Source of the DNA: Dimorphilus gyrociliatus
Taxonomy: Eukaryota > Annelida > Polychaeta > Dinophilidae
Length of the DNA: 64,000 nt
Direction of reading: 5' to 3'
Assembly (NCBI GenBank): GCA_904063045.1
Contig: CAJFCJ010000028.1
Location: 1 to 64,000, forward strand
The position numbers and the translations under genes were made by a program. This document shows, in pieces, positions 38,601-50,604 of the stretch. The notes beneath the pieces are model-generated. The model made no database searches, was not told the origin of the DNA, and saw only the letters and a list, made by a program, of their open reading frames with translations. Every line of letters begins with the position of its first letter. Position 1 is the stretch's first letter.

Positions 38601-39121
38601 TCTTCGAAACACATACTAGTTTAAATTTAAATAGGTGGCGCTAACATTACTTGTTTGATTAATGGCTATTACAAAGCGAAGAATATTGGTCAAGAGCAGA
38701 TCTCTAATTTCCCGAGCATAGGTATACAATTTGACCTAATTATTTAACCTGCTTCATATATACAGTATATATTTTTTAGACTGTACGTAAATTGTAGGCG
38801 TATATTCTACAATATATATCACTATTCTGTTTGTATCGAATGAGAAGCTACTAGCTGGGAAAAATCATAACCTATAAAGTGAAGATTTTATGCCGAAGAC
38901 AGTTTGCTGAATATGCTTTCAATGTTCTATAGCTGTATCTACAGTTTATATGCTTTATATATACTGACTATACTATTTTACGCATAGAGTTAAATTTTAC
39001 AAGCTGTTGCTTTTCCAATAACGGACTCTTTGTGCTTTGCCTCTAATTTAAGCATATTTAACTCTGGTAAAACAATATTCACTTTCAGAAAGAACTACTA
39101 GTATATTAAGAAAAGGATAGC
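32650..39121. other. 6.5 kb gene-poor region after Trk
   Basis: The Trk 3' UTR presumably occupies the first part. No coding exon could be supported. Contents seen: AT-rich repeats, many copies of the TATATAC(A/T)GTATATA palindrome (33041-33060, 33235-33257, 34056-34070, 35604-35622, 36473-36488, 38755-38775), CTCF-like motifs at 36783-36792, 37821-37830 and 38633-38641, and a small hairpin at 35004-35032. Open frames at 34918-35109 and 36072-36296 lack an ATG start. Confidence 0.5.
35004..35032. other. Small perfect stem-loop
   Basis: CTTGGTGT (35004-35011) pairs perfectly with ACACCAAG (35025-35032) across a 13-nt loop. The stem is too short for a typical microRNA precursor, and no function is assigned. 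Confidence 0.4.
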
Positions 39122-39616
39122 ATGGAAGAAGCCCCACCTCCATACAAAAACCCTGAAGGTTATAGCCAACCGAATAATCCAGGATACCCTCCACCTCAAC
39201 AGAGCTATCCACCTCAACAGGGATATCCACCTCAACAGGGATATCCGCCCCAACAGGGATATCCACCTCAGCAAGGCTATCCACCCCAGCAAGGCTATCC
39301 ACCTCCAAACTATCCTCAGACTCAGCAAAGTTCGCAAAATACGACTACAACAACTACTGTAATTAGTGCTCAACCTATGCAAACGGTCGTTGTTGGTGGC
39401 GGTTGTCCTAGGTGTTTGGTTAGTAGTTTTGTTTAAATAATTAAATTAATTTTATTACCGTTAAAATTGACAAACAAACATAAACATTAACAGAATGGAG
39501 TTATGAGACAACAATTTACAGTATGTGGAATAATTTTGGCGATATTATTCTTTCCATTAGGATTACTTTGCTGTTTCTTAATGCAAGAACGAAAATGCTC
39601 GAATTGCGGTTTTTAA
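39122..39616 (+). CDS. BRI3/LITAF-like membrane protein, copy 1 (Pro-rich)
   Basis: First of three tandem genes of the brain protein I3 / LITAF-like type. Exons 39122-39418 and 39494-39616 give 139 aa. The N-terminal half is proline-rich: an early PPPY, then tandem YPPQQG hexamers from about residue 22 to 60. The C-terminal half is the signature module: CPRC, a hydrophobic membrane-inserting segment (VCGIILAILFFPLGLLCCFL) and CSNC-GF at the end, so two CxxC knuckles join across the membrane surface. Related proteins sit on late endosomes or lysosomes, and PPxY motifs bind Nedd4-type ubiquitin ligases; both roles are inferred. Skipping the intron would drop the membrane segment. Confidence 0.85.
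39190..39306 (+). repeat. In-frame 18-bp tandem repeats encoding YPPQQG
   Basis: About six imperfect copies of TATCCACCTCAACAGGGA within copy 1 of the BRI3-like gene. The synonymous differences between copies suggest selection on the protein repeat and some age. Confidence 0.85.
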
Positions 39617-41037
39617 ACCGGAAGACGAATAACAAAATTTTTAAGAACTTATGTATACATTTAAAGGCACAAAAAGAAATATTAAATATTATGCTATGAA
39701 AGACGAAAGGGAGATATTAATACATAAAAAACATTATTTATACATACATAAAGTATATACTATTTTTTTAATCTATAAAACTTTCATGTTACACAATTTA
39801 TAAATTTATTTATTCATTGTTATACTGTTGCTAACAATGACACTCAATACATAACAACACTTGGATACTTTTAAAATATTCTGTCAAATTTGTGCCTAAC
39901 CGAAAATTTTCCCTTATTCGCATGATTATGAGAATAAAAAGATATTGTTTTTTTTAATACAATAAAATAGAAAACAAGTTCAATTAAATAGCGAAATTTT
40001 TACATTTTCAGTTTTTTTTTTATTTCCTTAATAGTTCCATTCGATTCTATAGATATTTCTTTTTATTATTTATTATAAACCTATTTGAATTGTTCTATTT
40101 TTCTTGGTTATTAGTTAATAATTGATATCATGGTATAACCTATACTGTTTAGTTCTTTATTAACCTTTATCATTTTTCTATTTAATTAGTTATTCACAGG
40201 GTAAATTTTGAATAAATATCGTAAGTAAAAGGGTTGAAATTCATTGTCTTTGTAATTTTGATAAAATTTCCTGTACCTGGTTTTTTTTATTAAAGGTAAA
40301 CGTTCTTTAAATATATGTATATGGTGGTAACTAAATCGATTACGTTCTGTTTTCTTCAAGAGATTAATCAAAGCAGAATTGTACAACAAATATAATAGGT
40401 CATTTTTTCGAACATAAATGTGCACTGAAATAGAGCAAGACCTAGCAGACGAAAAATCATTTGAACATGAATCACGCACTGAAAGGTAAATTATTATTCA
40501 TTCCCCCCTCCTCCCAACAATGTCCATCTATTAAAAGCTTATATATAAATATACATATATTAATAATATCTACGTCATAGGGAGATTTTCGTACTATTAA
40601 AATTTAGACCCTCGCTTTTCAATGATATATATTTTATGTGGTGTTTTTTGCAATTATCTTAACTTTAACCTTCTATATTATGCGGCTGTAGGAGTAGTTG
40701 AAATAATAAAAAGCCATAATAACTAATGCAATTTTAATGATTTATCCAATTATAACAGTATACAAAGAGACAGACAGAAAGAGAGGATAAGCAACGATTT
40801 ACCATTCTATTATCTATAAGGGTAATTTTTTAGCATTTAACAAATTACGAAAGAGTTTTTTTCAGAAAATATTGTATTATTTAAAGATAACTGCTTATGT
40901 ATACTATATATACTTTACACATGATACAATCGCTTTTAAAATGATGTTTCTACATTGTCGTTAAAACTTTTAAATTTAAATTAATGCATTATTTTTTTAA
41001 TTATAGCAACTTATTATTGTTTCTATTATATCGTACA
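39617..41037. other. Intergenic region within the BRI3-like cluster
   Basis: AT-rich, no gene. A minus-strand frame at 40186-40479 has no recognisable domain and was not accepted. Confidence 0.5.
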
Positions 41038-41571
41038 ATGACCTCAAATTATCAACAGCAACAACAATTTCCTGTAAATCAATCTTTTGACCCTCCACCT
41101 CCGTATAATGATACAGTTCATACCCAATTCCAAGGATCTCACTCAGCTACTAATCCTGTTCAACCAATTATACAACGTACTATAATAGTAGGGGAAGGAA
41201 TTTGCCCGATGTGTGGAGTAAGACTTTTAATTTTAACATTTTATTTTAGCATATATTATAAACATGAATGAAATATGGCATTTTCATCTGTTTTTTCTTT
41301 TAAACTTTAATTACCTAGGCGCTTGTTTAAACACTAAATAGCAGAGTATGACGATATTTTTTAAAGACAAAGCAAAACTTTCTACTTAAATGATTCATTA
41401 AAAGTGTTTTTTTTTCTTACGTATTTTCAGACAGGCGTATTGGCAAGCTCCTGTTCCGTGTGGGGTTTCTTGTTTGCTATAATTTTCTTTCCTATAGGCC
41501 TTCTTTGTCTATTTGTTATTCAGGACTATAAATGTAGATCGTGCGGTTTTGTCGAAACGAGAATTTGTTGA
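41038..41571 (+). CDS. BRI3/LITAF-like membrane protein, copy 2
   Basis: Exons 41038-41217 and 41431-41571, 106 aa. Start chosen at ATG 41038 (MTSNYQQQQQFPVNQSF), because an in-frame ATG at 40984 would add a hydrophobic stretch unlike the family. The N-terminus has PPPPYNDT (a PPxY motif) but no YPPQQG repeats. Then VVVGG-like IIVGEG, CPMC, the hydrophobic segment FLFAIIFFPIGLLCLFVI, CRSC-GF and a short tail. The intron sits just after the first CxxC, as in copies 1 and 3, which supports origin by tandem duplication. Confidence 0.85.
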
Positions 41572-42444
41572 ATAAACAATAAGAGACAACGGAATAAAAT
41601 TTAAACGAGAAGATACAATTAAATGTTACATAATCCTAACTATACAGCAGTGCCTTATAGAACTTAGAAAAAAATGTTCTATGGTATTTTGTGCTTTATT
41701 TTGAAAACAATTTAATTAAATTTCCTGTGAAGCTTCCTTAATAGAAATACTTTATTTTTAGATAAAAAATAAGGAAAATGAAATAGTAATACAAACACGA
41801 TATTACTTTGTCATTTACTAGTACAGTTTTAACAAGTTGTTTTTTTTATGTTTTATTTAAATCGCTAGATGGAGCTAATATCTATCTATATGAGAAAATA
41901 TAGAACGTTTCCTTGAGAGTCAATTAGAGGAAAGTGGACAATATAAATTATTGTCTTTACATGGTTTAAATATAAACTTTCTCTTTAGTTGTTAATAAAC
42001 AGTAGAAGGAGAAAGTAAAACATCTTCTAAGAATAAACAATATATCGTGTTAATTGTTCGGCAAATTAAAGAGATAGAAAAGAAGAAAAGAGCAATTATA
42101 TAAAGAACACAATAGTAACATTTTAATCCGCGAATTAAGAGGAATCTGTTCAAGAATATATTCTATAGTGGTTAATACAAGTAAGTTGATATTATTCAAA
42201 TTAGTATCGACTAAAGCTAAAACTGAGGTAACATAATGTAAAGCATCTCTTACTGTCCAAGAAAGTTAAATTGAAATTTATGTTAACTTTGGAAGAATGA
42301 AAAAGTCTTACTTACCCCCTCCGACAAGGAAAGGCAAGCCCCTCAATGTTATAGTAGTTCTTGGATCATTTATACTTTATCTACTTTATTTGTTGTTGTT
42401 GAACACTAAATATACATAGCTATACTATTCCTATACTTGACAGA
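41572..42444. other. Intergenic region within the BRI3-like cluster
   Basis: AT-rich, no gene seen. CTAGATGGAGCTA at 41865-41877 resembles the CTCF-like motif discussed in findings. Confidence 0.45.
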
Positions 42445-42731
42445 ATGAAAAGAGAAAGTGAACAGGAACGATATGTCCCAGTCGTCAGGAATAATAATTG
42501 TCCAAATTGTCAAGTAAAACGGCAATTTTCTCCTTTGTTTTAATTACTTTATCCCGATTAATTAAAAAAGCTTTTTTTTCTTTTTTTTTCTTAAAATTAC
42601 AGCTTGAAGAGCTGGAAAAACAATTCACCTGCTGTGGGATATGTGTAGCTATAATCTTCTTTCCTTTCGGGTTGATTTATTGTTTAATTACAAGAGAGGT
42701 CGAGTGTTCGAGATGTGGATATATCAATTAA
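42445..42731 (+). CDS. BRI3/LITAF-like membrane protein, copy 3 (minimal)
   Basis: Exons 42445-42513 and 42603-42731, only 65 aa. The proline-rich and PPxY N-terminus is gone; just 18 residues (MKRESEQERYVPVVRNNN) precede CPNC. The core module remains: CCGICVAIIFFPFGLIYCLI and CSRC-GYIN. The intron position matches copies 1 and 2. The protein should still insert in membranes but would lack the ligase-binding motif. It is expressed only if the GT/AG intron is spliced; the unspliced frame gives nonsense. Confidence 0.78.
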
Positions 42732-43977
42732 TTAACTTATCAAAAAAATAATATCCGTAGCTTTTATCACCTAGTTTATATTTAGTTAACGTGGGAAGTA
42801 TTTGAATATTTGATTCCTGCGATATAAAATTACGCTTTGTATTGAAATTAATATTTTCTTTCTTACATTCTCATGGTCCTTACTTATTAGATAAAAATAT
42901 TATATTTTATTCCTTAGTAAGCTTAAATGGAATCTTTATAAAATGGACATAAGTACAGTAAGAATACCAGCTAATTAACTTTAATAATTTAAAATAAAAA
43001 AAAAAAGATATCTTACAGGTGGCACTAGTATTTCTTTCTTTTTCAGATATTTCTATTCTAAATGTTATGTACCTAATAAAAATTGACTTTTCCCTCAGTT
43101 TTAACAATCGATAAAATACTAGACTAAATTGATTCTATTTCGCAGAATTTTTATAAATAGTCTTGAAAAAAGTCATTAAAAAAATAAGTCATATAACATA
43201 CGCATAGTTTTTTGTGTAGGTTTTTATATATCATACACACTCTTTAAACATCTATATATACAGTATATATATTTTCTCCTAAGAATATTTAGACTTTTTC
43301 TTCAAAAGATACGGATACTTTATCATTTCATTTTTTTTGCCACTCCCCTAGATATAGACAAAAATTATATAGCTGATTTAGAATCTATCATTTTATTGAC
43401 GTTATTACATATGTTACGAAAAATAAAGATTCAATATATGTTAATTAAAGGTTTATCGACCGTGTTAAAAGAGAAAAAAGACGGTCCTGTAAATATTATT
43501 TGATTTCTTTAAAGCTATGCACACTTGGATAACTTACGAGCAATTCATTGAGTTATATCTATTTAATAAATTTATTGACAATTACTATATCTATAGATAT
43601 ATTGTTTGAAAAGAAAAAAGGGCTATTGAATAAATTTAAGGAAAATAATAATTCAACAAATATTACAAATTAGAATAAGCATTGTTCTTGTCAAATAGAG
43701 ACAATGTTGGATTTTATTAAACTCGCCGTATATATTATGTTACATAAATATACACACACATATATATATATATATACAGTATACAGCATATATACATAGA
43801 AATAATCCATTAAACATTTTATAGTATATAGGCTTAACAAGTAGGTGCTTTTAATACGAGTGGACTCTCCTTTTACTCAAAAAAGTAGGCTATTATTGAT
43901 TAATATTTGGCCAATATGATTACCTTATTGATCCGTCACGTTCAAACAAACGGCAGCAACGATTCAACACGAAAAGT
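42732..43977. other. Intergenic region
   Basis: AT-rich without coding potential. It contains two strong copies of the TATATACAGTATATA palindrome (about 43253-43272 and 43764-43786) and ACAGGTGGCAC at 43016-43026. Confidence 0.5.
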
Positions 43978-45099
43978 ATGACATTAGCGACGATTTTTCT
44001 CGTTTTTCTACCACATATACAGTTAACTTTTTGTGCAAGTAAGTTGTCTTTTATTGACATTTATTTTACATTTCCATCTGAGAATTAATTAAGTTTGTAT
44101 TGAAAATTCTAATGTGAGTAATACTAATTCCCCCTATTTCTTTCTTACTTATTAATAAAAGCATTGCGGGTAGTAACAACTGAAAAAAATAACTAGGACC
44201 ACTAATTTTCAAATAATTTCAATACTTTCGTTTCTATTTATATTTATTTATTTCTCCTTTTATTTTATGAATAAAGAAATAAATGTACAATTTGTAATCA
44301 CTTAATCTCTTCTATTTTTAATTATACTTATAATAAACGATACATATTTACCAGAAAGAATAATCTTTATCGTTTCTTTTTAATTATTATTAATACTAAT
44401 TATCTGCCGTATTATTTATAATGAATGAAAATTAATTGGAAGTCGTTAAACTGCAATGAGCTTCTTAAATCAGTCGACAGCAAAGCGCTATGGTAATTTG
44501 TAAATAATATAATTTATTGAATTATTCATTTAATGATTTCTTTCTTTGATCTCCTGAAATAAGTTTTAAAAAAAAAGAAAAATAAAATTATTATGTACTT
44601 TACTCGTATTAATAGAATATACTTATCATATCCTGTAGATTCAACATCTTCCAACGATGTCATACCTAAATCTGTTATTACTATTGCCGTTCTCGCAGGA
44701 GCTATTCTCGTTGGAGTTGTTGTTGCCAAGTTAGTAGATATATGCCATGATAAACGTTCCCTTAGGGATGACGCCAGTGATATGAGCGAAAAAACAAAAG
44801 AGTTTTTGAAAGGCGGAAAAGCCCGTTTAGCCCTAATGGCATTTCAAGCTAGTCATAATAAAGAAGAACCGATAAAACCAGATGCGCAGATGGCTGCCAA
44901 GAAAATGGCTAAAATCTGGAGTACTAAAACTAGTAAGAGGACTGCAAAAGCTGCCGCAGAAGCGGCCGGAAGTCCCCCAGTGCTAAAGTCTACAACGGTC
45001 ATTGATCCAGATTCCGGTCAAAAAATTGAAAAGTCAGAGAAAGTGGAGCAACCTCGAACAGAAGTTGAGTTGACAGTTGTTAGAGAAGCTTCCGTATAG
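43978..45099 (+). CDS. Small type I single-pass membrane protein, unknown
   Basis: Exon 43978-44038 encodes a signal peptide (MTLATIFLVFLPHIQLTFCA). After a 600-bp intron, exon 44639-45099 continues with a very short extracellular part (NSTSSNDVIP, one NxS/T site), one TM helix (VITIAVLAGAILVGVVVAKL) and a basic cytosolic tail of about 130 residues rich in Lys, Ala and Glu, ending VVREASV-stop. An ATG at 44593 would start inside the intron and was rejected because it lacks a signal sequence and skips the good acceptor TCCTGTAG. I do not recognise a family. The shape suggests a membrane adaptor, but no function is claimed. Confidence 0.7.
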
Positions 45100-45574
45100 A
45101 TAAAGTTATCTGTTGCTGTTTCAAGTTATTACAAAACCTGCATAAAAAATATTTATGAAAGTGAAGAATCTCTCCAAAAACGAACTCTTTCTTTCTTACT
45201 TAAAGAAAGAAATAACATGTCTTTCTAATCTCAAAGAACGATTTACTCATTAATATTAGTAATTTAAAATAAAACATTGCTATTTTCTAGGAACATAGCA
45301 AAACGAATTTTTTCTTGAATTTCCTTTTCAGCTGTAAAGAAATATTATAAAAACCCAAATTCTAAAATATAAATAAAATTTTAAGTTTATTGAACAAAAG
45401 TTAAAGTGAAACTTTTATTAAAGAAATTTTTAAATATAAAGCATACGGATTTATTTATGTTTTACTATTTTCCACAAAAATAGGTAAATATCTAAGTAAA
45501 TGCAGATATTTATTAATTTATATATTTCTTGATAGATATAATATTTATATATGGATCAGTCATTGAATGATGTT
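45100..45574. other. Intergenic, convergent gene ends
   Basis: AT-rich DNA between the stop codons of the type I membrane protein (+) and AP-3 beta (-). It presumably holds both 3' UTRs. Confidence 0.5.
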
Positions 45575-48500
45575 CTATTTTCCTGAAGTTAAGGATTTCT
45601 TTAAATCTTTTATTAACATATTTCCTATAACCATTTTTTCACAGTTTACCTTTACCTTTGCTTTACATTTATCTTTTACAACAACTTGAATAAGAGCATC
45701 TACCCCGTTAGCAACTGTTTTGCTAGCAAATCTATAGACATTCTCCTCAGATGTAGGTACCTGTATTACGTTGGCTACTTCAACAACCCCTCGGCATATC
45801 GCTTGAGGATTGACTTGATTCATTGGTAGATCAATTGTTGCTTCACTTTCAGTCATACCAGTTAATTTTCCTAAAAATGTTCAGACTAGTTATATCAAAA
45901 ATTATCGAAAAATAAGCAATTTTCACATACCCATTAGAGATTTGAAATCGTTATCTGTTAGAGTATTGGGTACTAAAAGTTCTCCTACAGGGGCAGTTAT
46001 GTTAACACTATATTGTTTATCTCCAACTCCAATATTAAATGTGGCAGCTTGTGTTGTGTCATTGAAGTTTATAGACATATATGATGAAATTGTTGAACCT
46101 CCACCAACAACGGCTGGAAACAGCTACAATTAATTATCAATCTAAAAACAAAAAGAAAATTGTTCTTACGTATAATGGGAAAATCGTCTATTTCCACACC
46201 AGTCGGCAGTTTCTTGTCTTTCAACCTAATGTTCTCCAAAGGTTTCGATAAAGTATTGTTAAAAATTAACTCAACCGAGGTGAACTTTGGCGAAAAAGCA
46301 GACAATGTTCTGGTAAATCTGTACTGAATATATAAACCATCACCGGTTATTCGATTAAGTAGCTCTCGTAGAGGTTGTTCTACTTGGACATGAATTGTTG
46401 TAGGCTGAAAAACAGGCAATGTAAAATATTTATATTTTCTTCATTTAGAAATTGATTACATTTATAAAATTGGACCCAGCAGACATCGCAGACGTTACTT
46501 CACCGCTCATGGGCTGAAGAACACCAGTATTTGAAAATGGAACTGTGACTGTAGGTGCTGGTGCTGCTGGTCCAACTGAAAATTTAAGAAATTTAAATTT
46601 AATATAAATAAGGTATCGAAAAATTATTTTTTTTACTTACAATCGTCTAAATCTAATAAGTTCACAACATCTGTTTTCTTCTTTTCTGAAACCTTTTTCT
46701 TCGTTTCAATTTTCTTCTTCTTTTCAGGCACTTTTTTGACGGGAACTACCTCTTCTTCTGAACTCTCTTCTTCACTAGACTCTTCTTCGCTGGACTCTTC
46801 CTCTGAGCTCTCGGTTGTTTCAGAAATAAGTTTTGGTCTGTGCATTTCTTGTTTGGAAGTTGTACGTTGTGGACTTTCAAAAGATGTATTTACTACGCTT
46901 TTAATAGGTGCATGATTGGTCTCATCCTCGCTGGATTCTTCCTCTTCTTCTTCTTCTTCTTCTTCTTCTGAGTCTGTGTCTTCACCCTCACTTTCAGACG
47001 ATTCCTCTTCTGACACTTCTTCGTTTTCATCGTCATCCTCTTCTTCAGAAGATGCTGTAGAATCGGCACCCTCCGTTGTGGTTGATCCATCACTCTCGCT
47101 ATAGAAAGATTTCTTTTCTTTAATCTTTTTGCCAATTCTTCCTGACGGCACATGTGCGGGAGTAATTTCAATGTCCCTAACTTTCGGATCAGGTGCTACT
47201 TCAGGCCACATGGGCAAATCATGATATCCAACAGCAGCTTGATTAATCATGTGCGATAAAGTACCTAATTGAAATTGATCTCTATCTGTTTTGAATTATG
47301 ACATTGAAAATTTTGAATACTAAATTACATTATTAACCTTTGAAGCGACTTTGTAAAACTGGTGCTGGTTTAGAACACAAAAATATTTTCTTGGCATATT
47401 TCGAGAGCAGAGATGGTTGATCTCCTGGTAGAACTAGAGCTTTCAAATACCTTGCCCTATCCCGTATATCATAACTTTGATCATACTGAAATAGCAAAGA
47501 ACGTTGTAAGATCGACATATTTATCAATACTATTAATTATAATTACCTTTGCTAAGCTAAAGACATACTGACAGAGGAGCTTAGTTTGTTTCGGATTTGT
47601 TATGCACAATTTTGCAGCTAAATTGAGAATTTGGAGCTTGACGATATCTTCCTACAAGTATATTATATTTGCATTACTTATAGAATATACTCTCGTTTCA
47701 AATTATTACCTCAGTAATAAAAGTTTTAGCCATAATTCTCAAAACATCAGGTGCAATCTTGGGTACTCGATCGGAATATTCACCAATTAACCATAGAATA
47801 CTTGCTCTAGCCATTGGAACAGCTATGTTTTCAGTCATTTTGGCCATTTGAACTATAATGTCCTTATGACCAGAGGGCTGTTTTAGACAATAAGGCTGTA
47901 TTAATTACGAACAAAATAAAAAGAAACAAACTCTAGAAATGGGCAATTAACTAAGCATGCAAAAAATAAAATAAAGGCTTAAACCGCTACTTGGCATATT
48001 TTAATATTTTTAAAAATTTGATTTACCTTCTTTTTTGGTTTCTATTTGCATGATTGAATTAGAATCGACAGAGAAAAGCAATTTATACAATTGATAGTGC
48101 AAAGATTTAAATTTTAACTAACCTGCATTTGAAGTAATTTCTTTATAACAACAACGCTCTCACCAACTACATTCTCTTTTAAATAAAATATAAATGTATG
48201 AAAAGTTATCAATATAGATGAAAAATGCTAATAATTACCATTCCTATTTGATAGTAAATTAACTAATCCATTTAGGCAAGTATCAGTTATTTCGGATATA
48301 TTACTTGCACAGCGACCAATGGCATGAATGGTAGCAGCAGCAAATTCTTGATCAGAACTGGTTACATACGTCTAAATTGATCAGAATATTATTTTTTAAT
48401 ATGTTAGAAAGTAACAAAGATCACTTTACTTGAAATTCTCTTAAAATAGTTGAGATACTCGTTTCTGTTGCCAAGTTTGTCAAAATTTCCAGCTATATTA

Positions 48501-50187
48501 ATATTTTTCTCAATTAAATTTCTCTATTCATAATGATCATAAGTTATTACTTACTTTTAAGAGTTTAACATGCGTTGGATCATTAGAATGTACATAAAAG
48601 CTTTTCAGATATGGTTCAAACATCCCTTTTCTTTGAATAGTCATAGCAGCAATATTAGACAGGACAATATATTGAACCTCCCTAAGAAAATTGCAATTAT
48701 GATACAAATAATTGAAAATTGAGAAAATTAGCAGTAATCAAACAAACTCACTTATGAGATCTTAATAACCTCACTAAAGATTTAGCAACGAAGTTAACTT
48801 CACTTTTTGGAGCACAGTGATAGTACAGTTGAGCCACAGCCATTACAACCTTTACAGTAAAGAAAATGTCAAATCAAATATCATACAAACGCTTATTTTA
48901 AATGAGCTTACAGCTGCATTTCTACTATTTAAAAGAGGTTTTGATGCTCTTAGAAGAAGCCTATGATCCATATCCATGGTATAAGTCTTTTTAGGAACTT
49001 CTTTCTTGTCAGCTTCGCTATCTGATGAGTCGTAAAATTTTTGGTCAGGTTCACTTTCCCCATTTTCCTAGAAAACAGTTATATAGTAGCAAGAAAAATA
49101 TAAAAATTGACTTAAATTACCTCTAAGTTAGGATTTAAAAATTGTGTTCTTGCATAACGAGTTAGCATATTGATGATCACGACTTGCCCCCATTCTTCAA
49201 CATCCGCTAATAAATTGCACAATTTCCTATAATGCTTATGAATAAGATCAATTCTCTCAGGGCAGACTTCTTCGAAGGCCTGGATAGCCGAACCTGCAAC
49301 AAGCTATCAAAGAGAAAAGATTATTTTCTTTTAATTTTCAAATTGTTCAAAAATTTTACAGTTGTTTTATCTCCCAAAAGTTTCTCAATAACTTCTATTA
49401 AAGCATCTTTTTGTTCATCATCTAAGGAATAAAGTTTTGGAATTGCGTGAGCAGCTGTTTTTCTCACATACGGTGACATGTCCATTACGGCTTCTTTAAT
49501 CGCCAGCATCATTATGGGTACAATCATTGGTACTCTTATGCTGGACAATACACGAAGAGCACTAGCTCTTATTAATTGATTAGGATCTTTCAAAGCTCTT
49601 TGAAATGTTGATATTGACAGTAAAGCAAGATCTTGCTGCTCTTCAGCATATCTTGTCAAATATACATAAACTAGTTTCTTAACTTCCACGTTTTTCGACA
49701 CGACGTTCTTTACAACAGCAGGAAACAAGTCAGATGCATCTTTTCCTTTTGCTATCATCTGTAAACAATTATTATTAAAACCGTATCTATCTTTTTATAA
49801 GAATTCTTACGCCAATAATTCGCTTCATAGCTTCCAGCTTGAGACTATCTTTATTACTATCCAGCATGTCTTTTAGATCATCATGCCTAGAAATAAACAA
49901 GAGTTAAAGATAAATATTGGTTAAATAACTAAATGACAACTCTCTTTTCATAAACAACCGACTTTAGAGTCTAATAACTATTTCTTATATCCTTATTGTT
50001 TACTTCATCTAAGGCTAAAAGGACCATCTTTCGCAATTTGATATTCTATGTCATACCTCTTATAATCATTTGAAAAAAAGCTGCTTGATGCAGGGTCAGT
50101 AGCTGTCTCAACATCTCCTCCCGTCGCCATTGATCTTTCATTAGGGAAAGAATTTTGAAATCCATTCCTCGAAAAATTTATATCCAT
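45575..50187 (-). CDS. AP3B1: AP-3 complex subunit beta
   Basis: Large subunit of the AP-3 adaptor, which sorts cargo from endosomes to lysosomes and related organelles. Many exons; the first are 50057-50187 and 49811-49886, the next begins at 49758. The adaptin trunk matches animal AP-3 beta almost word for word: [68 protein letters not shown]. Then SKYAKKIFL and [14 protein letters not shown] lead into an acidic Ser/Glu hinge (46660-47110) with repeated ESSEE blocks, and a C-terminal appendage ending VANVIQVP...RFASKTV...EKMVIGNML. Vertebrates have AP3B1 and AP3B2; this gene could be the ancestor of both, so the symbol is generic. It is divergent from the coiled-coil gene 417 bp away. Confidence 0.95.
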
Positions 50188-50604
50188 ATTTTATATAGAA
50201 AATAATGTGAATATGGCAACATTCACTGTTCAATAATCAATATGGCAGCACGTAATAATCCCGTAACCAGTTTTTGATATCCGAATAATATCAGGAAACC
50301 TAGCTACGCGTATTAATACAATTTTTCCACTTACAATGTATGACAGTAACATTTCTAATTACCAACAATTATTTATTTATTTATAACACAAAAATAAGTT
50401 TTAAAGTAACTTAGGAGAAGCTTTTATTTAAACTTTTCTATATAATTCTTCGTCTAAACAGTATCAAAAGCAATCTAAAAGAGGAACTATTTATGTCATT
50501 CTGGCGCCAGTTCGATTTTTAGAATATTCGAACGTCGAACAAAATTTGTTATATTTCACGTTCAAGATTTCTGCTTAAAAGTTTCCCCTGTGAACATATT
50601 CAGT
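50188..50604. promoter_or_regulatory. Shared upstream region, AP-3 beta and coiled-coil gene
   Basis: 417 bp between head-to-head start codons. No coding exon. It probably contains both promoters; no specific factor site was recognised. Confidence 0.4.

Noticed and set aside
39048-39382. Minus-strand repeat-protein frames opposite the BRI3-like copy 1
   Set aside because: Antisense readings of the YPPQQG repeat; the plus strand has the conserved CxxC membrane module and intron.
44593-44638. Alternative start for the type I membrane protein
   Set aside because: This ATG lies in the intron before a good acceptor; using it would remove the signal peptide encoded by exon 43978-44038.
46893-47171. 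Open frames in other phases across the AP-3 beta hinge, including a Ser-only one on the plus strand
   Set aside because: Shadows of the repetitive GAA/GAG-rich acidic hinge.
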